Shown here piece after piece: positions 54,444-64,000 of a stretch of DNA of 64,000 nt. Location of the stretch: NCBI RefSeq assembly GCF_009733595.1, contig NZ_WOFH01000004.1, positions 496,001 through 560,000 of the forward strand, written 5' to 3'. The position numbers and the translations under genes were made by a program. Numbering within the stretch: position 1 is the first letter of the stretch; each line of letters starts with the position of its first letter. The DNA is from Actinomadura litoris. Its GTDB lineage: Bacteria; Actinomycetota; Actinomycetes; Streptosporangiales; Streptosporangiaceae. Under the pieces are notes generated by a model that did not search any database, was not told the DNA's origin, and saw only the letters and a program-made list of their open reading frames with translations.

Positions 54444-55145
54444 CTACGCGCCGCCGCCGACGGCCGCGTCACTCGACCCCGCGGCGCCCTCACCGGGCGG
54501 CGGGGGCAGCAGCGCGGCGACGTCGCCCCCGGTGTCGTTGACCCGGACGACGAACGGCCTCAGCTCGGTGTAGCGGATCGCGGTGAGGGACGCGGGGTCG
54601 GCCTGGATCCGCTGGAACTGGTCGAGGTGGAGGCCGAGCGCGTCGGCGACGATCGCCTTGATGATGTCGCCGTGGCTGCACATGGCGTAGACGGCGTCCT
54701 CGCCGTGCTCGGCGGCGATCCGCGCGTTCCACCCGCGGACGGCGGCGACGGCGCGGTGCTGCGCGTCCGCCATCGCCTCCCCCGCCTCGCCGGGGAAGCG
54801 CACGGCGCTCGGGTGGGTCTGGACGACCCGCCACAGCGGCTCCTCGGCCAGCTCCTTGAGGGGACGGCCCGTCCAGTCGCCGTAGCGGACCTCGCCGAGC
54901 CGCTCGTCCGTCTCGACCTTCCCGGCGGGGCCGGGCCGGCCGGCGGCGACGGCCTCGGCGGTCTCCACGCAGCGCTCCAGCGGGCTGGACACGACCGCGG
55001 CCAGCGGGACGGGCTCCAGCCGCGCGGCGAGCGCCGCCACCTGGGCGCGGCCGCGCTCGTCGAGGTGGACGCCGGGGGTCCACCCGGCGAGCAGGGGCCC
55101 GGTCATGGTGGTCAGGCCGTGTCTAACCAGGAGAAGGGTCGTCAC
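54444..55145 (-). CDS. Histidine phosphatase (phosphoglycerate-mutase-like, MSMEG_4193 type)
   Basis: The 233-residue protein has the catalytic LLLVRHGLTTMTG (RHG), SSPLERCVETAEAVA, ERLGEVRYGDWTGRPLKEL and the second histidine in YAMCSHGDIIKAIVADALGL. These match the histidine phosphatase branch common in actinobacteria. The substrate is not known. I chose GTG 55145; the longer frame to 55250 lacks similarity. The stop is ten bases from the DUF3090 start, so the three genes, phosphatase-DUF3090-SCO1664 family, are likely one operon, divergent from corA. Confidence 0.85.
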   Translation of the reverse strand: MTTLLLVRHGLTTMTGPLLAGWTPGVHLDERGRAQVAALAARLEPVPLAAVVSSPLERCVETAEAVAAGRPGPAGKVETDERLGEVRYGDWTGRPLKELAEEPLWRVVQTHPSAVRFPGEAGEAMADAQHRAVAAVRGWNARIAAEHGEDAVYAMCSHGDIIKAIVADALGLHLDQFQRIQADPASLTAIRYTELRPFVVRVNDTGGDVAALLPPPPGEGAAGSSDAAVGGGA

Positions 55146-55230
55146 ATCCAGCACTCTAGGAGATGCCGGGCCCCGTGGTGATCGCGTCCGGGTTTCCCGA
55201 GTGCGGCGCGGATGCGGGAGAATGCGACGC

Positions 55231-56202
55231 GTGATCGTGGACAAGGCCATCTACGCCGGCGGAACGCGCACCGACATCGACGGCGACATCAGCGACGCCT
55301 TCGACCTCGCGCGCAGCCAGGGCGAGTGCTTCGTGTGGATCGGCCTCTTCGAGCCGGACGAGGCCGAGTTCGAGCTCGTCAAGGAGGAGCTCCATCTGCA
55401 CCCGCTCGCCGCCGAGGACGCCGTGACGGCGCACCAGCGGCCGAAGATGGAACGCTACGGCGACACGCTGTTCGTGGTGCTGAAGACCCTCTCCTACATC
55501 GACGAGACCTCCGACATCGAGGTCGGCGAGATCATGGTGTTCCTGGAGAAGGACGTCGTCGTGACCGTCCGGCACGGCGCGGGCAACCCGCTGGGGCCCG
55601 TCCGCAGGCACCTGGAGGACTCCCCCGAGCTGCTCAAGCACGGCGCGGCCTCCGTGCTGTACGCGGTGTGCGACGAGGTCGTCGACCGGTACGGCCTCGT
55701 CGTGCACGAGGTCGAGGTCGACATCATCGGGCTGGAGAAGGCGGTGTTCGACCCGTCCGCGCGGGACGTCACCGAGGACGTCTACTCGCTCAAGCGGGAG
55801 GTGCTGGAGTTCCGCACCGCCGAGGACCCGCTGATCCCCGTCCTCCAGGAGATCGTGCGGGGGCGCGTCAGCGAGTGCGGCAGCACCCGCGAGTACTTCC
55901 GCGACGTCCTCGACCACCTGCTGATGGTGGACGGCCAGGTCGACGCGCACAACGAACTGCTCAACAGCGTGCTCACCGCGCATCTGGCGCTGCTCGGCAA
56001 GCAGCAGAACGAGGACATGCGCAAGATCTCGGCGTGGGCGGCGATCATCGCGGTCCCGACGGCCATCGCGGGGATCTACGGGATGAACTTCACCCACATG
56101 CCCGAACTCAAATGGTCCTTCGGGTATCCGCTGGTCATCCTAGTGATCGTTTCCATCAGCGCCTTCTTGTACCGCCGCCTCCACAAGAGCGGCTGGCTCT
56201 GA
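55231..56202 (+). CDS. corA: CorA family magnesium/cobalt transporter
   Basis: The 323-residue protein ends with two membrane segments and the pore signature YGMNF (about residue 285), followed by a short loop THMPEL and LVILVIVSISAFLYRRLHKS. The N-terminal 230 residues form the cytoplasmic funnel with TLFVVLKTLSYIDETSDIEV. It forms a pentameric Mg2+ channel. I prefer GTG 55231 because GGGAG lies ten bases upstream; ATG 55222 would leave one base. It is divergent from the phosphatase operon. Confidence 0.9.
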   Translation: MIVDKAIYAGGTRTDIDGDISDAFDLARSQGECFVWIGLFEPDEAEFELVKEELHLHPLAAEDAVTAHQRPKMERYGDTLFVVLKTLSYIDETSDIEVGEIMVFLEKDVVVTVRHGAGNPLGPVRRHLEDSPELLKHGAASVLYAVCDEVVDRYGLVVHEVEVDIIGLEKAVFDPSARDVTEDVYSLKREVLEFRTAEDPLIPVLQEIVRGRVSECGSTREYFRDVLDHLLMVDGQVDAHNELLNSVLTAHLALLGKQQNEDMRKISAWAAIIAVPTAIAGIYGMNFTHMPELKWSFGYPLVILVIVSISAFLYRRLHKSGWL

Positions 56203-56212
56203 CCCACCCCGA

Positions 56213-56868
56213 TCACGCGCCACGGCCACGGCATGCGATGGCATCACCGAACCGCCCCACCTGCAACAGCACTAGCCCCAGATTGCCCAGCGCCTGGCCT
56301 TCAGAGGCTCGGTCCGCGGCGCGGGTCGCGGTGTCGCGGGCAAGGGTGGCCAGGGTGAGCCAGTCGTTGAACAGCCGCCGCCGGCCCAGGAGCCTGGCCG
56401 GGATGAGGGCCAGGGAGTTGGCGATGGCGGGGTGGCCGTTGGCGGCGGTGTGTGCCGCCGCCATGAGGTTGGGCAGCTCGGCGTCGAGCCACGCCGGCGA
56501 CTGCTCACGGGTGGCGAACCCGTCCCCCTGCCCGTTGGGGAGCGGATCGGTGACCGTGGGGTCCAGACGGGCGTCCGCAGCCTCGGCGGTGCCGGTGTAG
56601 TAGTGCAGGAGCCACCGCAGGTCCTGGTCGCGCTGGTCGATGCCCGCGTGCCGTTCGCCCAGGGTGGCGGCGTACTGGCCGACCAGGTCGTGCATCCGCC
56701 ACCGGCCATACGGGTCGCCGGGCTCGATCAGGTGCGCCTCGGCGAGCCGTTCCAGCAGCCGCCGCCCTTCGATTCCGGGAGCGCGGCGGTGGAGACCTGG
56801 GGCCCTGGGTTGAAGGTCAGCAACCGGAACATCCGGATCCGGGAGGGGCCGGCCAGGCGGGCCGCTTT
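56213..56868 (-). pseudogene. Decayed NB-ARC/TPR (AfsR/SARP-like) regulator remnant
   Basis: On the minus strand the region reads first, in one frame, MFRLLTFNPGPQVSTAAL (about 56800-56855). After a frame change near 56785 it continues GIEGRRLLERLAEAHLIEPG, then GRWRMHDLVGQYAATLGERH, LLHYYTGTAEAADARL, and a TPR start (ALGNLGLVLLQVGRFGDAIA). The order and motifs match the region after the NB-ARC ATPase of AfsR-type regulators. The ATPase domain, the DNA-binding domain and most TPRs are missing, and there is a frameshift. So it is a fragment of a larger gene. Confidence 0.7.
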
Positions 56869-56966
56869 CCCTGGCCCGTTCACGCCATGTTCTGACCGGC
56901 CCCGGTCATCCCCGCGGCCGCCGGTGGAGGCCACAGGGGCGGAGCCGCCCCTGTGGCCTTGCCGGT

Positions 56967-57332
56967 TCAGTTACAGGGTCCCCAAGAGGAGATCTTGTCG
57001 TTGGCGCTGTTGCCGATGTTGGGGGACGAGTCGCCGGGGCCGGTCACGTAGACGGCGCGTCCACTGGAGTTCGTGTGTTCGAAGAAGCAGACGACCGTGC
57101 CAGTGCGGTTCCAGAGGGAAGTCGTCTTGTCGTTGATGGCGGATCCGACGTTGGACACCGTGGTCCCGCCGGACAGGAAACGTCCGTTGTAGTTGGAGTG
57201 CTCCCAGACACAGACGGAGCCGTCGGGGCAGTCGCGCCAGTCGGCGTTCGCGATGCCGGTGGTGCCGACCGTGGTCCCTGCCGCGCATGCCGCCGCGACC
57301 GCTCCGACAGTCAGCGTCCTCTTCAGTTTCAT
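56967..57332 (-). CDS. Secreted I36/beta-gamma-crystallin-like small protein
   Basis: The 121-residue protein has a Sec signal peptide (MKLKRTLTVGAVAAACAAGT, cleaved near AN-ADW). The mature part of about 90 residues has four cysteines and a crystallin-like repeat: CVWEHSNYNGRFLSGGTTVS with INDKTTSLWNRTG, then CFFEHTNSSGRAVYVTGPGD with ANDKISSWGPC. This matches the peptidase inhibitor I36 family (Streptomyces metalloproteinase inhibitor-like). It is probably secreted and disulfide-bonded. AGGAGAGGG precedes ATG 57332. It is single and next to the decayed regulator. Confidence 0.83.
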   Translation of the reverse strand: MKLKRTLTVGAVAAACAAGTTVGTTGIANADWRDCPDGSVCVWEHSNYNGRFLSGGTTVSNVGSAINDKTTSLWNRTGTVVCFFEHTNSSGRAVYVTGPGDSSPNIGNSANDKISSWGPCN

Positions 57333-57726
57333 GCCTGCCCTCTCCTGTGGTGGCGGCGAGGATTCGCCGTCGACGATGGCCCGTGCGGGGGCGTGGTCGG
57401 GGCGCCGGTGGCCACCGCCCTGATCAGTGCCGTAGCCAGGGCCTGAACCTTGGACATGCGGGCAAGCTAGCCCGGGGGCGCGACCCCGGGACACCGGGCA
57501 TTGTCCGTTGAACATCCGGGTAGTCCGGGGGGCACCACCGGGCGCTGGCGGACGGTCCCAAGCTCAACCGGGGCGTCGGTCGGGGCGCGGCTTCGGCGGG
57601 CGTCGGTGTGATCCGGGGCCTGCGCGGCTCGTCCGGGTCCCATGCCGCGACGGTGCCTCCGCGGGCCCGGTGCGCCTGCCCGAACACATCGCGGGCACCG
57701 CGAGAGCGGCCGGAGCCGGCGTCGGG
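57333..57726. other. Gap between the I36-like gene and uppP
   Basis: About 390 bases with no supported gene. It holds the I36-like promoter and a hairpin CCCGGGG-N6-CCCCGGG (57471-57490). An uppP terminator is not clear. Open frames on the minus strand are Arg/Pro-rich without family features. Confidence 0.4.
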
Positions 57727-58545
57727 TCAGGTCGCGGTGATGGTGCCGGCGGCCAGCAGGCCCAGCAGGGCGCCGCCGAGGGCCACCCGGTAGTAGACGA
57801 ACACCATCATCGAGTGGCGGGTGAGGAACTTCAGCAGCCACGCGATGCAGGCGTACCCGACGACGAACGACACGATGGTGGCGACGATCGTCGGCACGAT
57901 CTGGAGCGATCCGTCGAAGGCCTTGCGCAGCTCGAACAGCCCCGACAGGACGACGGCGGGGATCGACAGCAGGAAGGAGTAGCGGGCGGCGGCCTCACGG
58001 GTGTAGCCGAGGAACAGCGCGCCGGTCATCGTGGAGCCCGAGCGCGAGGAGCCGGGGATCAGCGACAGGCACTGGAACGCGCCGATCAGCAGGCCGTCGC
58101 GCATGTTGAGGTCGGCGACCTCGCGCTTCTTGATGCCCGCCCACTCCGACACCATCAGCAGCAGGCCCATCAGGATCAGCGACGTCGAGTTGATCCACAG
58201 GTTGCGGGAGGGCCCCTCGATGAAGTCCTTGAACGCGAGGCCGCACACCGCGATGGGGATGGTGCCGAGGCCGATGTACCAGCCCATCCGCGCGTCCTGG
58301 TGGGGGCGCAGCTCGGGGGTCCACAGGCTCTTGGTCCAGGTGGTGAGGATGCGGACGAGGTCGCGCCAGAAGTAGATGATGACGGCGGCCATGGTGCCGA
58401 GCTGGATGACCGCCGTGAAGGGCGCGCCCGGGTCGTCCCAGCGCATCAGCTTGGGCACGATCAACAGGTGACCGGAGCTGGAGATCGGCAGGAACTCGGT
58501 GAGTCCCTGGACGATTCCGAGCACGGTCGCTTCCACGACGTTCAC
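57727..58545 (-). CDS. uppP: UppP, undecaprenyl-diphosphatase
   Basis: The 272-residue membrane enzyme begins MNVVEATVLGIVQGLTEFLP and has both catalytic motifs: GLTEFLPISSSGHLL and SLIPGSSRSGSTMTG. About eight membrane segments are visible. It removes phosphate from undecaprenyl diphosphate, recycling the lipid carrier of peptidoglycan synthesis and giving bacitracin tolerance. The start has V-E-A-T typical of the family. The gene is divergent from the aldo/keto reductase gene. Confidence 0.95.
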   Translation of the reverse strand: MNVVEATVLGIVQGLTEFLPISSSGHLLIVPKLMRWDDPGAPFTAVIQLGTMAAVIIYFWRDLVRILTTWTKSLWTPELRPHQDARMGWYIGLGTIPIAVCGLAFKDFIEGPSRNLWINSTSLILMGLLLMVSEWAGIKKREVADLNMRDGLLIGAFQCLSLIPGSSRSGSTMTGALFLGYTREAAARYSFLLSIPAVVLSGLFELRKAFDGSLQIVPTIVATIVSFVVGYACIAWLLKFLTRHSMMVFVYYRVALGGALLGLLAAGTITAT

Positions 58546-58818
58546 TGGCGGCGCGTCCCTCCCAGAGTGCGAGATGGGCCACGGCGACCGATCCCCCTGG
58601 AAGGGTAGCGGGCGTCGGCGGGAGGGATGGGCAAGCCACGGCGAACCCGCCTATATGAGCCCCCTCACCTGCGCGGACGCGGCCTCCCGTCACCTACGGG
58701 CCAGTTCCCGAATGTTTCCCGGCCATCTTCCCGTCACCCTCCGGGTGGCCGTGTGCGGACGATCACGACCGGTGACGGACGGGAGGGACGTCCGCGATGA
58801 CCGCTACATTGACCGCCT

Positions 58819-59772
58819 ATGAAGGAGCGTCACCTCGGGCGGAGCGGGCTGCTGGTGTCCCGGCTGGGCCTCGGCACCATGACCTGGGGGCAGGACACCG
58901 AGCCCGACGAGGCGGCGGAGCAGCTCGTCGCGTTCGTCGACGCCGGCGGCACGTTCGTCGACACCGCCGACGTCTACAGCGACGGCGACAGCGAGCGGAT
59001 CCTCGGCCACCTGCTGCGCGAGTTCGTCGACCGGGACGGCCTCGTCGTCGCCACCAAGGCCGCGATCAGGCCCAACGGCCGCTACGACGGGTCGCGCCGG
59101 CACCTGCTCCGCGCGCTGGACGCCTCGCTCGACCGGATGGACCTGGAGCACGTCGACCTGTGGCAGCTCCACGTGTACGACCCCGCGACGCCCCTGGAGG
59201 AGACGCTGTCGGCGCTGGACGAGGCGGTCGCCTCCGGCCGCGCCCGCTACGTCGGCGTGTCGAACTACGCGGGCTGGCAGGTGTCCAAGGCCGCCGCGTG
59301 GCAGCGGGCCTGGCCCGGCCGCGCGCCCGTGGTGTCGGCCCAGCTGGAGTACTCGCTGCTGCGCCGCGACATCGAGCGGGAGGTCGTCCCCGCCGTGCTG
59401 GACGCGGGCGCGGGCCTGCTGCCCTACTCGCCGCTCGGGCGGGGCGTGCTCACCGGCAAGTACCGCACCGGCATCCCCGCCGGGTCCCGGGCGGCCGCGC
59501 CGCACTTCTTCGAGTTCGTCCAGCCCTACCTCGACGAGGAGTGCGCCCGGATCGTGGAGTCGGTGGTGACCGCCGCCGAGGGCCTCGGCGTATCCCCGCT
59601 CAGCGTGGCGCTCGCCTGGGTCCGGGACCGCCCCGGCGTCGCCGCGCCGATCGTCGGCGCCAGGACCGCCGCGCAGCTCGGCGCGATCCTGGAGAGCGAG
59701 GACCTCACGCTCCCGGGCGAGATCCGCGGGGCCCTGGACGACGTCTCCGACATGTCCCCCGCCCATTCGTGA
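58819..59772 (+). CDS. Aldo/keto reductase
   Basis: The 317-residue protein begins MKERHLGRSGLLVSRLGLGT and has FVDTADVYSDGDSERILG (catalytic Asp and Tyr), VVATKAAIRPN (Lys), the His region VDLWQLHVYDP, GVSNYAGWQ, and the NADPH site in PYSPLGRGVLTGKYR and PIVGARTAAQLGAIL. It is a cytosolic NADPH-dependent oxidoreductase of the Tas/YajO-like group with an unknown carbonyl substrate. A TACATT element lies about 15 bases before the start, suggesting a very short leader. Confidence 0.9.
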   Translation: MKERHLGRSGLLVSRLGLGTMTWGQDTEPDEAAEQLVAFVDAGGTFVDTADVYSDGDSERILGHLLREFVDRDGLVVATKAAIRPNGRYDGSRRHLLRALDASLDRMDLEHVDLWQLHVYDPATPLEETLSALDEAVASGRARYVGVSNYAGWQVSKAAAWQRAWPGRAPVVSAQLEYSLLRRDIEREVVPAVLDAGAGLLPYSPLGRGVLTGKYRTGIPAGSRAAAPHFFEFVQPYLDEECARIVESVVTAAEGLGVSPLSVALAWVRDRPGVAAPIVGARTAAQLGAILESEDLTLPGEIRGALDDVSDMSPAHS

Positions 59773-59889
59773 CGGTGCCCGCGTGACCGGCGGCGCGGAT
59801 GGACGGAGTGTGCCCGTGACCATCCGGGACGTCCGTGGCACGCTCGGGACCGTCCATCGCCAACCCCGAGAAGCCGCGACGGGAAGCCC

Positions 59890-61779
59890 GTGACCGATCC
59901 CCACACCGACCACTCCCCCACCCCCGCCGAGCGGGCCGCGCGCGCCGCCGAGGCGCTGCGCGCCGCGGAGGCCGCCGGGGCGCAGGCCAAGGCCCGCCCG
60001 GCGCCGCCGCCCGACGCGACCGCGGCCCAGGCCGCGCCGGACGCGAAGGAGGGGGCCGCCGCGCTCGCCGAGCTGTTCGCGGAGGCGGGCGCCCCCGCGC
60101 CGCTCGCGGGCCGCGCCGCCGCCCGGCTCGGGCCCGGCGCCGCCGCCGCGCTGCGCGCCGACCCGTGGCGGCTGCTGCGCGTCCCCGGCGTCGCGCCCGC
60201 GCAGGCCGACCACTTCGCCCGGCGGCTGCTGGGCGAGGGCGCGCGCCCGGACGACCCGAGGCGGGGCCGCGCGCTGGTCCTGCACCTGCTGATCGAGGCG
60301 GCCCGCGAGGGGCACACGGTCACCCCGGCGGCGGACGTGGCGGCCGCGCTCCAGCGGATCGGCGTCCCGGACCCGCGCGCGGCGGTCGAGGCCGCGCTGG
60401 ACGAGGCGGAGGTGCTGGCGCTCACCGAGGAGCCCGAGTTCGACGAGGACTCCGTCGAGGAGGCCGACCCGCCCGAGCCGGAGGAGACGCTCGGCCCGGC
60501 GCGGTGGGCGCTCGCCGAGGAGGCGGCGGCCGAGGGGCTGCGGCGGCTGACGCTCACGGCGGCGCCGCTGCTGGACGACGCGGCCGTCCGGGAGCTGCGC
60601 TCGGGCCTGCCCGAGGACCGCTCGCTCGCGCTCACCGCCGCGCTGCGCACCGGAGTCAGCATCCTGCGCGGGGCGCCCGGCGCGCTGGAGCGCGCCGCGC
60701 TGGAGATCGCCTCGGCCGCCGCGGGCCGGGGCGTCCGCGCCGCCGTCGTCGCCCCCACCGACCGCGCCGCCGCCGACCTGGCCCGCGACCTCCCCGGCGG
60801 GGAGGGCGGCGGGCCGCCGGTCACGAGCCTGCACCGGCTGCTGGAGCCGCGCGCGGACGCCTCCGCCGCGCCGGGCGCGGTCGTCTACGGGCGCGGCGAG
60901 CAGAATCCGTTCGACCTGGACCTGGTCCTCGTCACGGCCGCCGCCGGGCTCGACGTCGAGCTGTGCGCGGTGCTGGCCGAGGCGTGCGCCGACGGCACCC
61001 ACCTGGTCCTGTGCGCGCGGGAGGGCGACGCGCCGCCCGCCGGTCCCGGCCGCCCGCTGGAGGACCTGGAGGCGTCCGAGGCCGTCCCGGTCGTGACGCT
61101 GGACGCCCCGCCCCCCGGAGACCCGCTCGGCGCGCTGACCGCCGCCGTGCGGGGCGGTGAGCTGGTCGCGGTGGACGCGCCGGGCCGCGAGGTCGTCGTG
61201 GTGCCCGCCGCCGACCCCGGGGAGGCGGTGCACCGCGCCGTCCAGCTCGTGACCGACTCGATCCCGCGCGCGCTCGGCATCCCGCTGGAGGACGTCCAGG
61301 TCGTCACGCCCGCCGCCGGCGGCGAGACGGGCGCGACCGCGCTCAACGCGGCGTTGAAGGCCCGGCTGAACCCGGGCCCGGGCAAGTTCGCGGGGATGGA
61401 CCCCGGCGACCGGGTCGTGGTCGCCGCGCCGCTCCCCCAGGCGGCCGTGGGCGAGACGGGCGTGGTGCTCGGCGGCGGCGCGCACGGGCTCGACGTGGAG
61501 TTCCCCGGCGGCATGGCCACGCTGTCCCCGGCGGAGGCGGCGCGGCTGCGGCACGGCTGGGCGGTGCCGGTCGCGCTCGGGCGCGGGACGCCGCGTCCGG
61601 CGGTGGTTGCGGTGATGTCGGGCGAGGGGCTGTCGCGTCCGGTGGTGGCCACGGCGTTCGGGCTGGCGCGGCGGCACCTGTCGGTCGTGCAGGCGGCCGG
61701 GCCCGCGCTCGCCCGCGCCGTGCGGGACGTCGCGGCGCCCGCGCGGCGCACCCGGCTGGCCCGCCTGATGATGGGCTGA
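59890..61779 (+). CDS. RecD2-like protein with degenerate helicase domains
   Basis: The 629-residue protein follows the RecD2 plan: a helix-hairpin-helix region (DPWRLLRVPGVAPAQADHFA at about 97-116), a second helical block (RRGRALVLHLLIEAAREGHT), then ATPase-like domains and a C-terminal part resembling 1B/2A (VVTPAAGGETGATALNAAL, GDRVVVAAPLPQ, HGWAVPVALGRG, VVATAFGLARRHLSVV). Walker A, GGPGTGKT in RecD2, is replaced by RGAPGALERA; Walker B DEAS is replaced by VTAAAG; HKSQG is replaced by ALGRG. It cannot be an active helicase by known rules. A DNA-binding or scaffold role is possible. Confidence 0.72.
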   Translation: MTDPHTDHSPTPAERAARAAEALRAAEAAGAQAKARPAPPPDATAAQAAPDAKEGAAALAELFAEAGAPAPLAGRAAARLGPGAAAALRADPWRLLRVPGVAPAQADHFARRLLGEGARPDDPRRGRALVLHLLIEAAREGHTVTPAADVAAALQRIGVPDPRAAVEAALDEAEVLALTEEPEFDEDSVEEADPPEPEETLGPARWALAEEAAAEGLRRLTLTAAPLLDDAAVRELRSGLPEDRSLALTAALRTGVSILRGAPGALERAALEIASAAAGRGVRAAVVAPTDRAAADLARDLPGGEGGGPPVTSLHRLLEPRADASAAPGAVVYGRGEQNPFDLDLVLVTAAAGLDVELCAVLAEACADGTHLVLCAREGDAPPAGPGRPLEDLEASEAVPVVTLDAPPPGDPLGALTAAVRGGELVAVDAPGREVVVVPAADPGEAVHRAVQLVTDSIPRALGIPLEDVQVVTPAAGGETGATALNAALKARLNPGPGKFAGMDPGDRVVVAAPLPQAAVGETGVVLGGGAHGLDVEFPGGMATLSPAEAARLRHGWAVPVALGRGTPRPAVVAVMSGEGLSRPVVATAFGLARRHLSVVQAAGPALARAVRDVAAPARRTRLARLMMG

Positions 61780-61793
61780 GCGCCAGGCTTCGA

Positions 61794-61822
61794 GAGCCGG
61801 GCCCCGCGAAGGGGCCCGGCTC
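61794..61822. terminator. Bidirectional hairpin terminator between the RecD2-like gene and fabI
   Basis: A perfect 12-bp stem (GAGCCGGGCCCC and complement) with a GCGAA loop lies between convergent stops at 61779 and 61832. Confidence 0.85.
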
Positions 61823-61831
61823 GAAGGAACG

Positions 61832-62620
61832 CTACTGGGACGCGGCGGCGAGGGCGTGGATGCCGCCGTCCACGTGGACGATCTCGCCCGTGGTCGCCGG
61901 GAACCAGTCCGACAGCAGCGCGACGCAGGCGCGGGCGGTGGGCTCGCTGTCCTTGACGTCCCAGCCGAGCGGGGCGTTCTTCGGCCACATGTCGGTCATG
62001 CCCTCGAACCCGGGGATGCTCTTGGCCGCCATCGTGGCGAGCGGCCCGGCCGCGACGAGGTTGACGCGGATGCCCTGCGGGCCGAGGTACTTGGCCAGGT
62101 AGCGGGAGCAGGACTCCAGCCCCGCCTTGGCGACGCCCATCCAGTCGTACACCGGCCACGCCTTGGTGGCGTCGAAGTCCAGGCCGACGACCGAGCCGCC
62201 GTCCTTCATCAGCGGCAGGCACGCCATCGTCAGCGACTTCAGCGAGTACGTCGAGGCGTGGACGGCGGTCGCCACGTCCTCCCACGGCGTGTCGAGGAAG
62301 TTGCCGCCGAGCGCGTTCTGCGGCGCGAACGCGATCGCGTGGACGATGCCGTCGAGGTGTTCGAAGCCGTGCCCGCGCAGGCCGTCGGCCAGGCCGTCGA
62401 GCTGCTCGGCGCTGGTCACGTCCAGCTCCAGCACCGGCGGCGGCGCGTCGGGGCCCGACGGCAGCCGCTTGGCGGTGCGCTGGGTGAGGGTCGGGCGCGG
62501 GTAGGCGGTGAGCGCCACCTCGGCGCCCTGCTCCTGCGCGACCCGCGCGATGTGGAAGCCGATCGACTTGTCGGTCAGGACGCCCGTGACCAGGATCCGC
62601 TTGCCTTCGAGAATTCCCAT
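61832..62620 (-). CDS. fabI: FabI/InhA-type enoyl-ACP reductase
   Basis: The 262-residue enzyme begins MGILEGKRILVTGVLTDKSI, the InhA-type NADH site. It has VHAIAFAPQNALGG, the catalytic pair in YDWMGVAKAGLES (Tyr, Lys, spaced by six), and the ending IVHVDGGIHALAA. It performs the last reduction of the type II fatty acid cycle and is the target of triclosan-like and isoniazid-like inhibitors in related proteins. It lies five bases after fabG, the same arrangement as mabA-inhA in mycobacteria. Confidence 0.94.
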   Translation of the reverse strand: MGILEGKRILVTGVLTDKSIGFHIARVAQEQGAEVALTAYPRPTLTQRTAKRLPSGPDAPPPVLELDVTSAEQLDGLADGLRGHGFEHLDGIVHAIAFAPQNALGGNFLDTPWEDVATAVHASTYSLKSLTMACLPLMKDGGSVVGLDFDATKAWPVYDWMGVAKAGLESCSRYLAKYLGPQGIRVNLVAAGPLATMAAKSIPGFEGMTDMWPKNAPLGWDVKDSEPTARACVALLSDWFPATTGEIVHVDGGIHALAAASQ

Positions 62621-62625
62621 GACCT

Positions 62626-64000
<1,375 letters not shown>

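Noticed and set aside
57424..57687. 87-codon minus-strand frame between the I36-like gene and uppP
   Set aside because: Pro/Arg-rich, no ribosome site, no family similarity that I can see.

Overview
This window is chromosomal DNA from a high-GC actinomycete. The GC content is about 73 percent by eye, third codon positions are almost always G or C, and GTG starts are common. The complete Pup-proteasome locus, mycothiol ligase MshC, an InhA-type FabI and PafBC rule out most other phyla. Gene order and several lineage families (SCO1664 family, DUF3090, DUF3866, PAC2) point to the Streptomyces/Streptosporangiales part of the phylum, perhaps an Actinomadura-like organism. The genus is an inference.

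Layout. 0-5 kb: a broken TetR remnant, a methyltransferase, an ABC-2 exporter pair, a membrane-anchored alpha/beta hydrolase and a small PH-like protein. 5-11.5 kb (minus strand): the conserved run pafB, pafC, a small membrane protein, tatA, tatC, helY. 11.7-15.7 kb: DUF3866 protein, PASTA lipoprotein, DUF3291 protein with a SufR-like regulator, and a double-FKBP lipoprotein. 15.8-25.7 kb (minus strand): the proteasome locus in transcription order trmI, mpa, dop, pup, a double endonuclease VII protein, prcB, prcA, pafA. 25.8-34.2 kb: site-2 protease with CBS domains, RecB-like nuclease, then a NarL-type two-component system followed by a MacB/FtsX-type ABC exporter. 34.3-45 kb: an MFS exporter with a divergent ArsR-like regulator, a complete oligopeptide ABC operon (oppC-A-B-D-F), a 1.2 kb gene-free regulatory stretch, and a paralogous regulator. 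45-56 kb: small membrane protein, HAD phosphatase, USP, PAC2, SpoU-type methyltransferase, mshC, a second peptide-permease pair without ATPases, NRDE protein, SCO1664-family kinase-like protein, DUF3090, phosphoglycerate-mutase-like phosphatase and CorA. 56-64 kb: a decayed NB-ARC/TPR regulator, a secreted I36 inhibitor-like protein, uppP, an aldo/keto reductase, a RecD2-shaped protein without helicase motifs, fabG-fabI, and the start of a TldD/PmbA protein cut by the window end.

How the genes work together. Pup is ligated to target proteins by PafA, removed by Dop, and pupylated proteins are unfolded by Mpa into the PrcBA core. Pup here ends in Gly-Gly-Glu, so it can be ligated without prior deamidation. 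PafBC, a DNA-damage-response activator in mycobacteria, sits nearby with the Tat translocase genes. Hairpins after mpa and after dop, plus an AT-rich gap after pup, suggest that pup, dop, mpa and the prcBA block are transcribed as separate units.

Most unusual items: the tandem endonuclease VII protein placed between pup and prcB; the RecD2-like protein that has lost Walker A, Walker B and the late helicase motifs; a perfect CRP-type palindrome in the gene-free stretch before 44 kb; a G-rich 14-bp minisatellite between trmI and the site-2 protease; and two degraded regulators (TetR, NB-ARC/TPR). Most of the window is otherwise conserved core chromosome, and I saw no tRNA, rRNA, CRISPR array, prophage or insertion sequence.
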